64,000 nucleotides of DNA from Ignavibacteriales bacterium. Its GTDB lineage: Bacteria; Bacteroidota; Ignavibacteria; Ignavibacteriales; Melioribacteraceae. Below, one piece after another: positions 26,598-35,893 of the stretch; positions within the stretch are counted from its first letter, which is position 1; each line of letters begins with the position of its first letter. Location: the NCBI GenBank assembly GCA_021740915.1, contig JAIOYW010000008.1:62001-126000 (forward strand), in the 5' to 3' direction. The position numbers were made by a program, and so were the translations under genes. The notes below the pieces were generated by a model. The model was not told the DNA's origin and searched no databases. It worked only from the letters and a program-made list of their open reading frames with translations.

Positions 26598-29500
26598 TTA
26601 TTTGAGCAGCATCAATTTTTTTACAGTACTTGCTCCATTTTGAGTAAGAGAATAAAAATATACTCCGCTTGAAATCCCTGATGCATTAAACCGGATTGTA
26701 TATGTGCCAGGCTTCATTATCTCATTTACTAAAACTGAAACTTCCCGACCCAGTACATCATAAACTTTTAATTGCGTAAATCCGATTTCGGCAAGACTAA
26801 AACTTATATTTGTCGATGGATTGAAAGGATTAGGATAGTTCTGCTCCAGAGAAAATTTAGAAGGAACATCGGTATCAGGGACTAATTGAGTGGATATAAA
26901 TATTGTTGGGTCCGGAATTCCATCTGAATCTTTATCTGGTCTGAATGCAGCCAGATTCAAAAGACTATCAGGGCCGGCATTACCATCGACATCAGGATTA
27001 TCCGGAGCAGAATCACCGCCTCCATAGTTTAATCCTCCTGCGATCAGGGAAACAATCTGCAAGGTAACATCTGCCGGTACAAGTCCTGCGCCGAGACCAT
27101 AAAGATCATCCCATGCAATTGCAATTTCCACATCATTTCCATCACTGCCGCGCACTCCGAAAATTTTATCAGTCAGTTCATAACTGTTATTTGAATCTGC
27201 CCTGAAAAATGAAGGATTGCTTAAATAATAATCAGCAAAAAAATAGTCGATCTTATTTTCCTGACTAAACACAAAATTCTTTGCATATTCACCGATATAT
27301 CCGTTTTGGGAGTTGAAGTCAGTAACCCCGCCTTCAATTCCTGCATCGAGATATATCATCATAGTGTTATAGTCGTCGTTAAGAATGTATCTAATGCCGA
27401 TGTAAAGTGAATCTGAATCCCAGGTTGAGAAAATATCATAGAGCTCATTATCTGGCGGAACTCCTGGATTCCATTTGCTGTCATTGGTACTATCTGCAAA
27501 AATCAGCCATTCCTCACGCCAATCATCTATTCCGGTGGTGATTATACCATCCAAAACCGGTTTCCCATAAGTTGCAATAAGGGTATCGAGATTTTCAACG
27601 ACTCTGATAAAAAATTCTGTCGAATCTGCTCCGCCCTTTCCATCATTTACTGAAAGTATTATTTCATAATATCCGGTATCGGATATGGCAGGTGTGCCGC
27701 TAATAATGCCGCTTTCTTCACCAACCTTCAGCCAGGCAGGAGAAGTGATAAACTGGTAGGAAAGTAGATCAGAATCGGGGTCGTTTGATATGGTTTGATA
27801 CTGATATCTGTTCGTAGCTTTTATTGTTGTATCTGGTATATTATTTAGAAAGGGTGCAAAGTTCAGATCAACAGAAACCTTAAACGTGTCAGAAACGGAA
27901 GCACCTTTATTATCGGAGATATTTATTATAACATGTGAATCGCCTGTATCAGCATATGCGGGTGTGCCAGTTAGGTAGCCTGAAGAATTAACAGAAAGCC
28001 ATTGTGGATTCCCGGAAAGATTAAAGTTCAGTTGATCCCCGTTCACATCATTGTATATCATTTTATAGTTAAAGTATGAATTCGTATATCCCTGCTGATC
28101 GGGAATTTTATTCAAAACCGGAGGATTATTTAGCATAAGTGTGGTATCCGGAACATAAATTGCGTAGCCTCTTGGAGGAGCATATAATTCAACCCTGCCG
28201 TCAGAAGCGGAAATTTTGTCAATAGCAACACCGGTGTAATCCCGAAAAACCTGGTTTGGATAATCACTATTGACCCAGACACCTCGCCATTCAGCTGGAC
28301 TATCATTCATAACTAAATATACTGCAGGGTGACCGCTTCCGCCATCTCTTCTGGCAACATAAATATCCTTGGAGAGATCACTCTGTGATCCGGAACCGAC
28401 ATACCACGGGTTCAAGCCCGATCTTTTTGTTGTGCCTCCGAATATATAATTTTGCCTGATCCATATAAGAGTATCTATTTTACCCGAAAATCCGTAATCA
28501 AAATAATCTTTGAAAAAAACAGCAGGGCGCCCCTCAGAGAAAATTGTATAAGCATATGCCATCTGCTTATCATTAATAATCGGACTATGCCCATTATCGA
28601 TTTCCCCATCCCAGCCGATTCTGTCAAAGTCATGGTTTTCAACAAAAGTAGAGATATCAAATCCGCCGAGTCCAGAATTCACAAGACCGGCACCATCCAA
28701 CCAGTTCATGTCATAAGTCCCGCTTGTGTTGTCGCACATTTCTTTTAAAGAATAACGAAGAGGAAAATCGAACATTGCGACATCTGCCCCGTTTGCATTT
28801 ACAGTATTAAGCCAATCGGAGATTTCCTGTGTGCTTCCCCATAATTCTGCAACAGCATAACCTCCGGAATTTACATTGTTTAACCAGTAAGCCATAAAAA
28901 CAGGATCGATTGGCTTTACGGCATCAATACGGAAACCATCAAAACCAATAACATTTTTAAGATAATTACCCCAAATAACCAGACTGTCCCGCACAGACTG
29001 CTTGTTGTGATCCAGCCATTCCCCAAACCGGAATAAAGGATCGGTCTGGACAAAACGGGGATCGACCCAGCAGTTGACACTATTTGGATAAAAAGAAGCC
29101 GGAGATTTTTTGAATCGTCCGGAACCGGCTGGGTAATTAAAAATAAGATATGCAGAATCAGGAACGATCGGAGAACCATTATAGAGAGGAATGCACTCAT
29201 AAGCAGCGCTTTGTTCTCCGCCCATCATATGGCGCATAACAGCGTCGGCATAAACTTCAACTCCCGCATTATGAAAAGTAGAAATCATATTTTCAAGTTC
29301 TGTTCGGCTACCGAAACGTGTTTCGCGTGAACCTTTTTGGAAAAACTCGCCAAAATCATAATGATCATATGGATCATATCCCATTGAAAATGAGCCGCCG
29401 GCACCCTTAACCGCAGATGGCACCCACACAGAACTAAATCCGGCAGATGCAATTCTTGGCGCTAAAGCCGCAAGAGAATCCCACCAGATCCCGGCAGGGG

Positions 29501-29636
29501 GCGAATTCCAGTAGAAAGCCTGCATAAACACATCAGACTTCGGATTACTAAGTTTTACAGTGTTACTTTGGGAATAATTTAACCCTGAAGCAGCAAATAA
29601 TATAATAATAATGCAGAAAAACTTAAAATTTCGCAT
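26598..29636 (-). CDS. Secreted GH13 alpha-amylase with Ig-like domains and type IX sorting domain
   Basis: Extracellular starch or glycogen hydrolase, about 1012 residues. Order: signal peptide (FKFFCIIIILFAASGLNYSQ); GH13 barrel, with catalytic residues near D238 (GFRIDAVK), E265 (AVAELWG) and D336 (FVENHDFDR); domain C; two cadherin/He_PIG-type Ig repeats (LNKIPDQQGYTNSYF..., LNNIPDTTIKATNRYQY...) near 530-730; a beta-rich domain of about 200 residues (DWREEWLIFADSTND...) that may bind carbohydrate; and the sorting domain NYPNPFNPSTNISFS...SGVYFYSL...KKLMLLK. The ATG at 29636 directly precedes the signal peptide, with GGGA upstream. The cytoplasmic GH13 gene lies just upstream, suggesting a joint alpha-glucan pathway. 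Confidence 0.92.
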   Translation of the reverse strand: MRNFKFFCIIIILFAASGLNYSQSNTVKLSNPKSDVFMQAFYWNSPPAGIWWDSLAALAPRIASAGFSSVWVPSAVKGAGGSFSMGYDPYDHYDFGEFFQKGSRETRFGSRTELENMISTFHNAGVEVYADAVMRHMMGGEQSAAYECIPLYNGSPIVPDSAYLIFNYPAGSGRFKKSPASFYPNSVNCWVDPRFVQTDPLFRFGEWLDHNKQSVRDSLVIWGNYLKNVIGFDGFRIDAVKPIDPVFMAYWLNNVNSGGYAVAELWGSTQEISDWLNTVNANGADVAMFDFPLRYSLKEMCDNTSGTYDMNWLDGAGLVNSGLGGFDISTFVENHDFDRIGWDGEIDNGHSPIINDKQMAYAYTIFSEGRPAVFFKDYFDYGFSGKIDTLIWIRQNYIFGGTTKRSGLNPWYVGSGSQSDLSKDIYVARRDGGSGHPAVYLVMNDSPAEWRGVWVNSDYPNQVFRDYTGVAIDKISASDGRVELYAPPRGYAIYVPDTTLMLNNPPVLNKIPDQQGYTNSYFNYKMIYNDVNGDQLNFNLSGNPQWLSVNSSGYLTGTPAYADTGDSHVIINISDNKGASVSDTFKVSVDLNFAPFLNNIPDTTIKATNRYQYQTISNDPDSDLLSYQFITSPAWLKVGEESGIISGTPAISDTGYYEIILSVNDGKGGADSTEFFIRVVENLDTLIATYGKPVLDGIITTGIDDWREEWLIFADSTNDSKWNPGVPPDNELYDIFSTWDSDSLYIGIRYILNDDYNTMMIYLDAGIEGGVTDFNSQNGYIGEYAKNFVFSQENKIDYFFADYYLSNPSFFRADSNNSYELTDKIFGVRGSDGNDVEIAIAWDDLYGLGAGLVPADVTLQIVSLIAGGLNYGGGDSAPDNPDVDGNAGPDSLLNLAAFRPDKDSDGIPDPTIFISTQLVPDTDVPSKFSLEQNYPNPFNPSTNISFSLAEIGFTQLKVYDVLGREVSVLVNEIMKPGTYTIRFNASGISSGVYFYSLTQNGASTVKKLMLLK

Positions 29637-29778
29637 AGATTCCCAATATAATGTCAATAATTTTCAAAACAGCAAGATAACCAAATTTGATTAGTGTCTC
29701 AAACAAAGGCGCATATCAGATTGACAAATGTATCTTTGATTGAAATGTTGATAAAAACAGGTTCATGGCAAATAATAA

Positions 29779-31266
29779 TCAAAACCCGAAACTGAAAATG
29801 TGGCTCTGAAAATTTTGTAATTCAATAAAGATTCCGGGATATGCCATTTCAGCAGAATAGCGGTGGTAAACCTGTCCGTTCAGAAGATCAGTAAGATAAA
29901 TTTTTTCAGGAAACCCGCCCACTTCACAACGAATCCTGCCCTGAGCAATACTATCTGAATAATTTACGACTACAAGTCTCCGCTCATTCTCATACTCCCA
30001 GCTCCAGGAGAGCAAATTACGATAGCTGTTATTTCCTTCCCATGAAGGGGAAGGTTCGTGAAGAGTCCATTTACCAATCTGGAAAATTTCCGATTTAATT
30101 ATTGATAAAAGTTTTGTATAATGGTCATTAATACACTTGCTCGTCTGATATTTGGGCTCTGCACCCATCTGTACAGGAAGTTTAATACGCACCCCATCCA
30201 TCTGCCCGTCATAAATAAATTTCATTCCCCGGATAGTACTTACTACAACCGATGCTGCACGCGCTTTGTTTTTCCCAAGAATTTCTGCAGACCGCTGCTC
30301 GTCATGGTTCTCAATAAAACGTAATGACTTTTCCTGATAAGAAGATTCTGCCCTGAGATGATCCCGGATACTTGCAACATTATTATCTTTAAGCCGGTCA
30401 GTAAGTTTTTTATCGTAAGTGTAATCAAAGCCAATAGTTTGTAGTTTGTATTCAAGATCCCAGTAAGCTTCTGCAATGAACAAAAAATCCGGATTTTTAA
30501 CTTTTACTGTTTTAAGTGCATTTTCCCAAAATTCTTCCCCGGGAACGATAAACCCCCCGGCATCGAGTGCTGCACCCCATGTGTTATGAAAAACATTGTT
30601 CAATGCCAGCATAGCCATATCACATCTGACGCCATCACAAAGCTCAGTAAGAGAAAGTAAAGTATCAGTCATAAATGTACGGGCAGATTCGGAGTAATAA
30701 TTAACCTGAATCGTGTCCTGCCAGGCTGGAAAAAAAGGATCGCGACCATGAGCAAAAACAATATTTTTATTGTTTTCCGGTCTGAAATAAGTATGCGAAT
30801 CTCTTTCCAGAAACTCTTCGGCAACCGAAAGAAAAATCTCGGGATTTGATTTTATCAATGAGGACTCTGCACTGAAATGATTCGGGACGAAATCCAAAAT
30901 TAATTTCAGACCAAAGTTATTCAAACGGATTTTCAGTGCTTTGAGAAGACGGGCATTGCCAAAATCGGGGTTAATTTCATAGCGGTCTATTGCATAGGGA
31001 GAGCCTATGATATCATGTCTCTGCCAATCCTTAACTGCTTTAGAATATTCCTTTACAAGTCCTTCTTCAAAACAATACTTATCAATAACTGCTGGATTCG
31101 TTTTCCATAATCCCATTAGCCAGACATAATGAAAGCCCAAATCAGCCAGATTCTTCCAATATTCATCCGGTACATTATTCAGCAGAAAACGATCAACTCC
31201 TGAGTTTGGGAAGCGTTTTATCCAAACACGGGTATTTATCTCAAATATAAGAGGGTTTTGAGGCAT
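29779..31266 (-). CDS. Cytoplasmic GH13 alpha-amylase-family enzyme
   Basis: A GH13 enzyme of 495 residues lacking a signal peptide, so probably intracellular. Catalytic triad near D216 (GVRCDMAM), E266 (FIAEAYWD) and D322 (FIENHDEQR); the LILDFVPNH metal-site motif lies near residue 125. The N-terminus NPLIFEINTRVWIKRFP is a variant of that seen in maltogenic or trehalose-related GH13 proteins. Exact specificity is not predictable. A TTG-led frame begins at 31299, but the ATG at 31266 is preceded by GGAAGAAAA and starts just before the barrel. It lies 62 nt after dnaG and 142 nt before the secreted amylase. Confidence 0.88.
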   Translation of the reverse strand: MPQNPLIFEINTRVWIKRFPNSGVDRFLLNNVPDEYWKNLADLGFHYVWLMGLWKTNPAVIDKYCFEEGLVKEYSKAVKDWQRHDIIGSPYAIDRYEINPDFGNARLLKALKIRLNNFGLKLILDFVPNHFSAESSLIKSNPEIFLSVAEEFLERDSHTYFRPENNKNIVFAHGRDPFFPAWQDTIQVNYYSESARTFMTDTLLSLTELCDGVRCDMAMLALNNVFHNTWGAALDAGGFIVPGEEFWENALKTVKVKNPDFLFIAEAYWDLEYKLQTIGFDYTYDKKLTDRLKDNNVASIRDHLRAESSYQEKSLRFIENHDEQRSAEILGKNKARAASVVVSTIRGMKFIYDGQMDGVRIKLPVQMGAEPKYQTSKCINDHYTKLLSIIKSEIFQIGKWTLHEPSPSWEGNNSYRNLLSWSWEYENERRLVVVNYSDSIAQGRIRCEVGGFPEKIYLTDLLNGQVYHRYSAEMAYPGIFIELQNFQSHIFSFGF

Positions 31267-31293
31267 TTTTCTTCCAATTGGAATAGATAATTT

Positions 31294-31321
31294 AATCAAA
31301 ATAAATTATTTAATTTTGATT
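31294..31321. repeat. Inverted repeat upstream of the intracellular GH13 gene
   Basis: AATCAAAAT (31294-31302) and ATTTTGATT (31313-31321) form a 9-bp inverted repeat with a 10-nt spacer. It sits between the dnaG stop and the GH13 start. There is no T run after it, so an operator for a sugar regulator is as likely as a weak terminator. Confidence 0.4.
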
Positions 31322-31328
31322 TAAATCA

Positions 31329-33182
31329 TTAGGATACAACAAGTTTATTCCTCTCTTCGCTAAGCTGCCCCTGCAGCCTTAAAATTTCAATAAGCTTAAT
31401 CTCATCGGTCTCAATCTCAGCTTCTTTTGCAAGCCTGGCCATCTCTTCATCAATCTTATTAATATGAATTTTGTTTATCAGATCTATCGCTTCTCTTTTC
31501 ATCATCTCCTCATAACTCTCTTCGGAAGCAGAAGCGCCCCATTTTTCGAGACTTATAGTTTCGATTTTCAGCATCAACTTTAATGCGTATTCTTTTAATT
31601 TTGGATCAGTGACCCTATCGAGAATTTTCTCAAGATCAAAAATGTCCTCAAGGTAACTTTCATAAATAATATTTGCCAATATGGAAAGGGAAGGACTTTT
31701 AAAATCTTCAGGATGAAAAACATCGAAAATCTTTCCAGAAACATCGATATTGCCTCTGAGTAAATGATAAATAAGCTCTTTTTCAAAAAGAGAGATTCTG
31801 ATTAGATTTTCACCCTTATTATCCATCGGTGTTTTTGGGGGCACTTCCAGGGGCGTTTGTGGTTGGAATTTTTGTATATCAGAACTTAGTACAGATTTGA
31901 GCTCCTTCTCCAAAAGATTTTCTCTGAGATTGAACCTTTTTGAAATTATTCCAAGAAACATTGTCCGTTTGAGTTCGTCCGGGATAAATGAAATATTTCT
32001 GACAATTTCCCTTATGGATTCAGCCGAGCTGGAAGGGCTATCTAGCGAACCATTCTGTTTGAAATAGTCAGCCTGAAATTCGATAAAATTTTGAGCTTTT
32101 GAGGATGCTTCAATGAATTCTTCTTTTCCGAGTTTTTTTATATATGTATCAGGATCCTCTCCATCGGGAAGCGTAAAAATCCTAACTTCACAATCATTTT
32201 TCAGAAATATTTCGATACTCCGCATTGCCGCCCGCTGCCCGGCGCCATCAGCATCATAGACGACAGTAACATTTTTAGTGAATCGGGTCAGGAGTTTTAC
32301 CTGCTCATCAGTCAGCGCAGTTCCGCTGGATGCAACAACATTTTTAATTTCCGCCTGGTACAGAGATATAAAATCCATGTATCCTTCAACGAGAAAGGCG
32401 AAATTTTTTATTCGGATTTCATCTTTGGCCTGGTATAATCCATATAGCACACGGCTTTTGTTGTAAATTTGAGAATTGGGTGAATTCAGATATTTTGCAG
32501 TAGTATCACTTTTTTCAAGAACTCTGCCGCCAAACCCGATCACACGACCATTTGGCGAGAAAATAGGAAAAATTATCCTGCCGCGGAATTTATCGTAATA
32601 TCCGCCACTCTCCTTTTTATCAAGCAATCCAAGATGTTTCGCTTTTTCCAGATCGATAGAATTGCGTTCGGCATATTTCAGAAAATTATCATATCCGTGA
32701 GGAGCAAACCCAATTCCGAGTGAGCGAATAATCCGCTCCTTTAATTTCCGGTTTTTAAGATATTCAAGGGCACCCTTGCCCTCAGTTTCTTTCAGCAGTT
32801 TTTCAGAAAAAAACAAAGCGGCGAGCCGGTTAATCTGATATAGTTCCTCATTCTCATCTCTGACCGAAGCATCGGAACTCCGGCTGTCATCAATTTTAAT
32901 GCCGGTATAAGCTGCGACCTCCTGAAGCGCCTCAAAAAAAGTGATATTTTTATAATCCATTAGAAATGTAAAAACATTTCCACCTTTAGAACATCCAAAA
33001 CAGTGAAAAATCTGTTTTTGCGGGCTGACATTAAATGACGGTGTTTTTTCCTTATGAAAAGGGCAATTTGTAACATAATTACGCCCTGATTTCCTAAGAG
33101 GGAGGTATCCTCCGATAATCTCTGTTATATCAACAGAGTTTTTTATTTCCTCAATTTTTTCTTCTGAGAGACGTCCGGACAT
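31329..33182 (-). CDS. dnaG: DNA primase
   Basis: Synthesises RNA primers at the replication fork. At 617 residues it is full length. The N-terminal CHC2 zinc site is C40, H43, C61 and C64 (CPFHKEKTPSF...HCFGC). The TOPRIM catalytic core shows FLVEGYMDFISLYQ and VVYDADGAGQRAA. The C-terminal part (about 450-617) is the variable helicase-binding domain. No rpoD or rpsU neighbour is present, so the classical macromolecular synthesis operon is not conserved here. The ATG has no obvious SD sequence. Confidence 0.95.
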   Translation of the reverse strand: MSGRLSEEKIEEIKNSVDITEIIGGYLPLRKSGRNYVTNCPFHKEKTPSFNVSPQKQIFHCFGCSKGGNVFTFLMDYKNITFFEALQEVAAYTGIKIDDSRSSDASVRDENEELYQINRLAALFFSEKLLKETEGKGALEYLKNRKLKERIIRSLGIGFAPHGYDNFLKYAERNSIDLEKAKHLGLLDKKESGGYYDKFRGRIIFPIFSPNGRVIGFGGRVLEKSDTTAKYLNSPNSQIYNKSRVLYGLYQAKDEIRIKNFAFLVEGYMDFISLYQAEIKNVVASSGTALTDEQVKLLTRFTKNVTVVYDADGAGQRAAMRSIEIFLKNDCEVRIFTLPDGEDPDTYIKKLGKEEFIEASSKAQNFIEFQADYFKQNGSLDSPSSSAESIREIVRNISFIPDELKRTMFLGIISKRFNLRENLLEKELKSVLSSDIQKFQPQTPLEVPPKTPMDNKGENLIRISLFEKELIYHLLRGNIDVSGKIFDVFHPEDFKSPSLSILANIIYESYLEDIFDLEKILDRVTDPKLKEYALKLMLKIETISLEKWGASASEESYEEMMKREAIDLINKIHINKIDEEMARLAKEAEIETDEIKLIEILRLQGQLSEERNKLVVS

Positions 33183-33276
33183 GCAAGCAAATTAAAATTT
33201 AAAAGTCGAATGATAAAGATATAAAACCCGGGCATATTGCAATCGAATGTTATTAATATTTATTCGAGGGGGTTAA

Positions 33277-34982
33277 TTAAGATTCAGTATTAACCGGCTT
33301 AATTGATTTATTAAAAGTAACTGTGAATGTGCTTCCTTTTCCGTGAGCAGAATCGACGGAGATTTCTGCTTGTAAAAGCCGGCAGAGTTCAGAAGTCAGA
33401 CTCAAACCCAGTCCGTTCCCTTCATAGGATCTGGTGTAGCCGCGTTCTTCCTGCATAAAGGGTTAAACAGGCTTTTTTGAAATGCTTCATCAATTCCTCT
33501 TCCAGTGTCACTGACTCTAAGATATACATGATTCTGTGATACACCCAGTGTTATTTCAACCCGACCTTCGTCCGTGAATTTCACGGCATTGTCAATCAGA
33601 TGTAAAAATATTTGGTTAAGAAATTCTTTATCAGCAGCAATTAAACTCACGGGTTCAGCAGATTGATATATCAGTTCAATCCCTTTTTGTTTGGCCTCTT
33701 CAGAAATTTCCTTAATTATGGGCAAAACAACATCCTTCTCGAGGTCAACCATTTCAATTCGTGGATTTATGAATCCTGCTTTAGCATCTGAATAGTATAA
33801 TATGGATTCGATTGTTCTGATCAGCCTCATAGATGCTTTTTCAACAGACTGGATCGCTGTCATTGCTAATTCGTCTTCCTTTAGTCCAAGTTCTTCTTTT
33901 ATAAATTGATTGGCAGAAAGAATCACATTTAATGGGGTTCGTATCTCATGAGAAATCTGTGTTAAAAAATCCGATTTAAGCCGGCTGAGTTTTTCCGCCT
34001 CTTCGCGAGCAGAAATAAGCTCGCGTTCTATCATTTTTCTGTGTGTCAGTTCATCAACAATTTCTTTGGTTTTAATATTGACCTGATATTTGAGAGAGCG
34101 GTTCCAAATCGTAACGGCCGTAATGGAGAGCACCAGAAATGAAATTACGACAACCAGGATATATAAATATATTTTATAATTATCGGATGTTTTTCCGGCA
34201 ATGAACCATTTATTATAAATCCTGTCGAATGCGCCATTTTTTTTAAGCATTAAAAGTGATTGGTTAATTTGATTAATAAAAACACTATCGCCCTTTAATA
34301 CAGCAAATCCGTATTCACGAGGGGAAATTATTGTTGATTGAGAAGTAATATTCTCCAGCCCGAATCTCTTTAAATTTGCGATTCCGGAATAGTAGTTAAC
34401 AATTGCTGCCGAGTATTCGCCTGAACTTAGAATTTCCAATGCCCTGGATTCAGTTGAAACCTCAATTAGCTCAATATTTGAAAGATTATTGCGAAGATAA
34501 TCGGAAATATAACCGCCTTTCTCAACCAGAACTTTTTTATTAAATAGGTATGTGAGGTCTCTAACCGAAGGGTCAGCTTTTCGTATAAATATATCATCGT
34601 AAGTCAGTAAAAGAGGATTTGAGAAATCAAGAAAGACTTTACGTGAATTTGAAAAATACAGTGAGGTTAAATTAAATCGTTTATTGTTTCTGAGGGAGTT
34701 TATTACATTGTTCCAGGGTTCGAGAGAAATATGGACTTTGAATTTATTCAAATCCGCAATCTCGTTAAGGAGGTCAATTGTAAAACCTCTTGGGACACCA
34801 TCCCGGTCGAGATATTCAAAGGGAAAAAAGTCAATATTGCCGCCATATGTTATGGTGCCGAAATTTTCCCGGGATGTTTGGGCAAAAGAAATGTTGTTTA
34901 ATCCCTGAATTAAACAAATTAACGTAATGCAAAAACCAATAAACCGGCCACTTCTAAATGAATTAGAAAATGAAATTATCAT
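33277..34982 (-). pseudogene. Membrane sensor histidine kinase with periplasmic-binding domain, frameshifted near the C-terminus
   Basis: Order: signal/anchor segment; SBP_bac_3-type ligand-binding domain (about residues 45-265, TYGGNIDFFPFEYLDRDG...); a membrane helix near 275-295; a coiled linker; HisKA with phospho-acceptor H345 (FLTQISHEIRTPLN); and HATPase with the N box NQIFLHLIDNAVKF and DTGRGI. The frame then breaks at 33457-33459 and stops at 33402. Shifting by one base restores MQEERGYTRSYEGNGLGLSL with the missing G box and continues to a TAA at 33279-33277. A single T is therefore missing from a short T run (minus strand). It is either a sequencing error or a true inactivation. 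No response regulator is adjacent. The ATG at 34982 is preferred over the TTG at 34991. Confidence 0.85.
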
Positions 34983-35088
34983 AAATCTCAAAGCGTCTTT
35001 TCCATAAAAATTAAATTAAAGGTTGTGCCATGCCTGTTAAATTCAAAGAAACTTTATTACGGATCAATGTCACCTAAACCCAAACTGC

Positions 35089-35376
35089 TCACGTAAACTT
35101 TGACTGAATGCTTTTTATTACCTGAGTCAGCAGCTCACCTGGAGTTTTATTCGAATAAATAAGAACCTCGGGAGGCTCATACTCAATTGTAATAATGCAT
35201 TTATAAAACCTGACCCCGCACCTGTCTGCAGTGATTATATATTCGGGTGGAAATTTGAAAGGAGCTCTCCCCTCCCCATAACGCCACTCAATTTTCATCA
35301 ATATTTCAACAAGAAAAGAGTTGATTTGATTCTGTGTCTCTGCCCATTCAGAACCGTGCTTACTTAATTTCTCCAA
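35089..35376 (-). CDS. Small protein of unknown function
   Basis: A 95-residue soluble protein I do not recognise. It has a polar N-terminal helix, a central cysteine-containing strand region (DRCGVRFYKCIITIEYEPPEVLIY) and a helical C-terminus. The piece TIEYEPPEVLIY resembles TIEPSNPPVEYI in the next gene upstream, so the two may share a fold. Last gene of a five-gene minus-strand set (38084 to 35089) with 4-12 nt gaps. The reading frame has ordinary codon use. Confidence 0.6.
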   Translation of the reverse strand: MEKLSKHGSEWAETQNQINSFLVEILMKIEWRYGEGRAPFKFPPEYIITADRCGVRFYKCIITIEYEPPEVLIYSNKTPGELLTQVIKSIQSKFT

Positions 35377-35385
35377 AGAATTTTT

Positions 35386-35664
35386 TCATTCTATGATGTT
35401 GTTATTTTTATCCACAATAACAGAGCCGTTTTTAATATATTCCACAGGAGGGTTTGAAGGCTCAATCGTAAACTCTGTATAAATTTGCAGCCTGTAATCA
35501 AAATTGATCTGAAATAGTAAGTTATCGTCAATATTGCTGATAGTATATGAAACAAGCTGAAAACTCACATAAGTTAAATGACCACTGCCGCTTATCTTTT
35601 CTCCAAGCGTGCCTTCCAACTCAAGTTTGCGTCTGACTATTTCATTAACAGTATTTTTATTCAA
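35386..35664 (-). CDS. Small protein of unknown function
   Basis: A 92-residue soluble protein without signal peptide or membrane helix. A short charged helix (NEIVRRKLELEG) is followed by predicted strands (HLTYVSFQLVSYTISNI, LLFQINFDYRLQIYTEFTI) and a PPVEYIKNGSVIVDKNNNIIE end. The last segment, 'NGSVIVDKNNNIIE', is reminiscent of one WG-type strand pair. No family recognised. Lies 9 nt from its downstream neighbour and 12 nt from the membrane-protein gene. Confidence 0.6.
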   Translation of the reverse strand: MNKNTVNEIVRRKLELEGTLGEKISGSGHLTYVSFQLVSYTISNIDDNLLFQINFDYRLQIYTEFTIEPSNPPVEYIKNGSVIVDKNNNIIE

Positions 35665-35676
35665 AATTGGATATCT

Positions 35677-35889
35677 CTAAAAATAATCTTTCCCGGGCAC
35701 CGGATATCTGTTTTTCCTGATGATAAATAGTAGCCAAAATACACCCAGTCCGACAACTGCAAACACCAATCTTTTTATCCAGAGGAACCAATTATCCGGA
35801 TCTATCAAAATTTGTATTCCGAAGTAAAAAAATAAAACAACACTAATAATTAACAAAATCATATTTGCGTAGTAAAGGAATAGTTTCAT
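35677..35889 (-). CDS. Small two-helix membrane protein
   Basis: A 70-residue protein made almost entirely of two hydrophobic helices (MILLIISVVLFFYFGIQILI and LVFAVVGLGVFWLLFII) ending with a basic tail. It has no recognised family. It lies 4 nt after the WG-repeat gene and 12 nt before the next small gene, so it is probably cotranscribed and may anchor their products at the inner membrane. Confidence 0.6.
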   Translation of the reverse strand: MKLFLYYANMILLIISVVLFFYFGIQILIDPDNWFLWIKRLVFAVVGLGVFWLLFIIRKNRYPVPGKDYF

Positions 35890-35893
35890 GTTC

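Noticed and set aside
33402-33470. Programmed ribosomal frameshift in the sensor kinase
   Set aside because: No slippery heptamer or downstream structure is apparent, and kinases of this class are not known to use one; a base loss or sequencing error is simpler.
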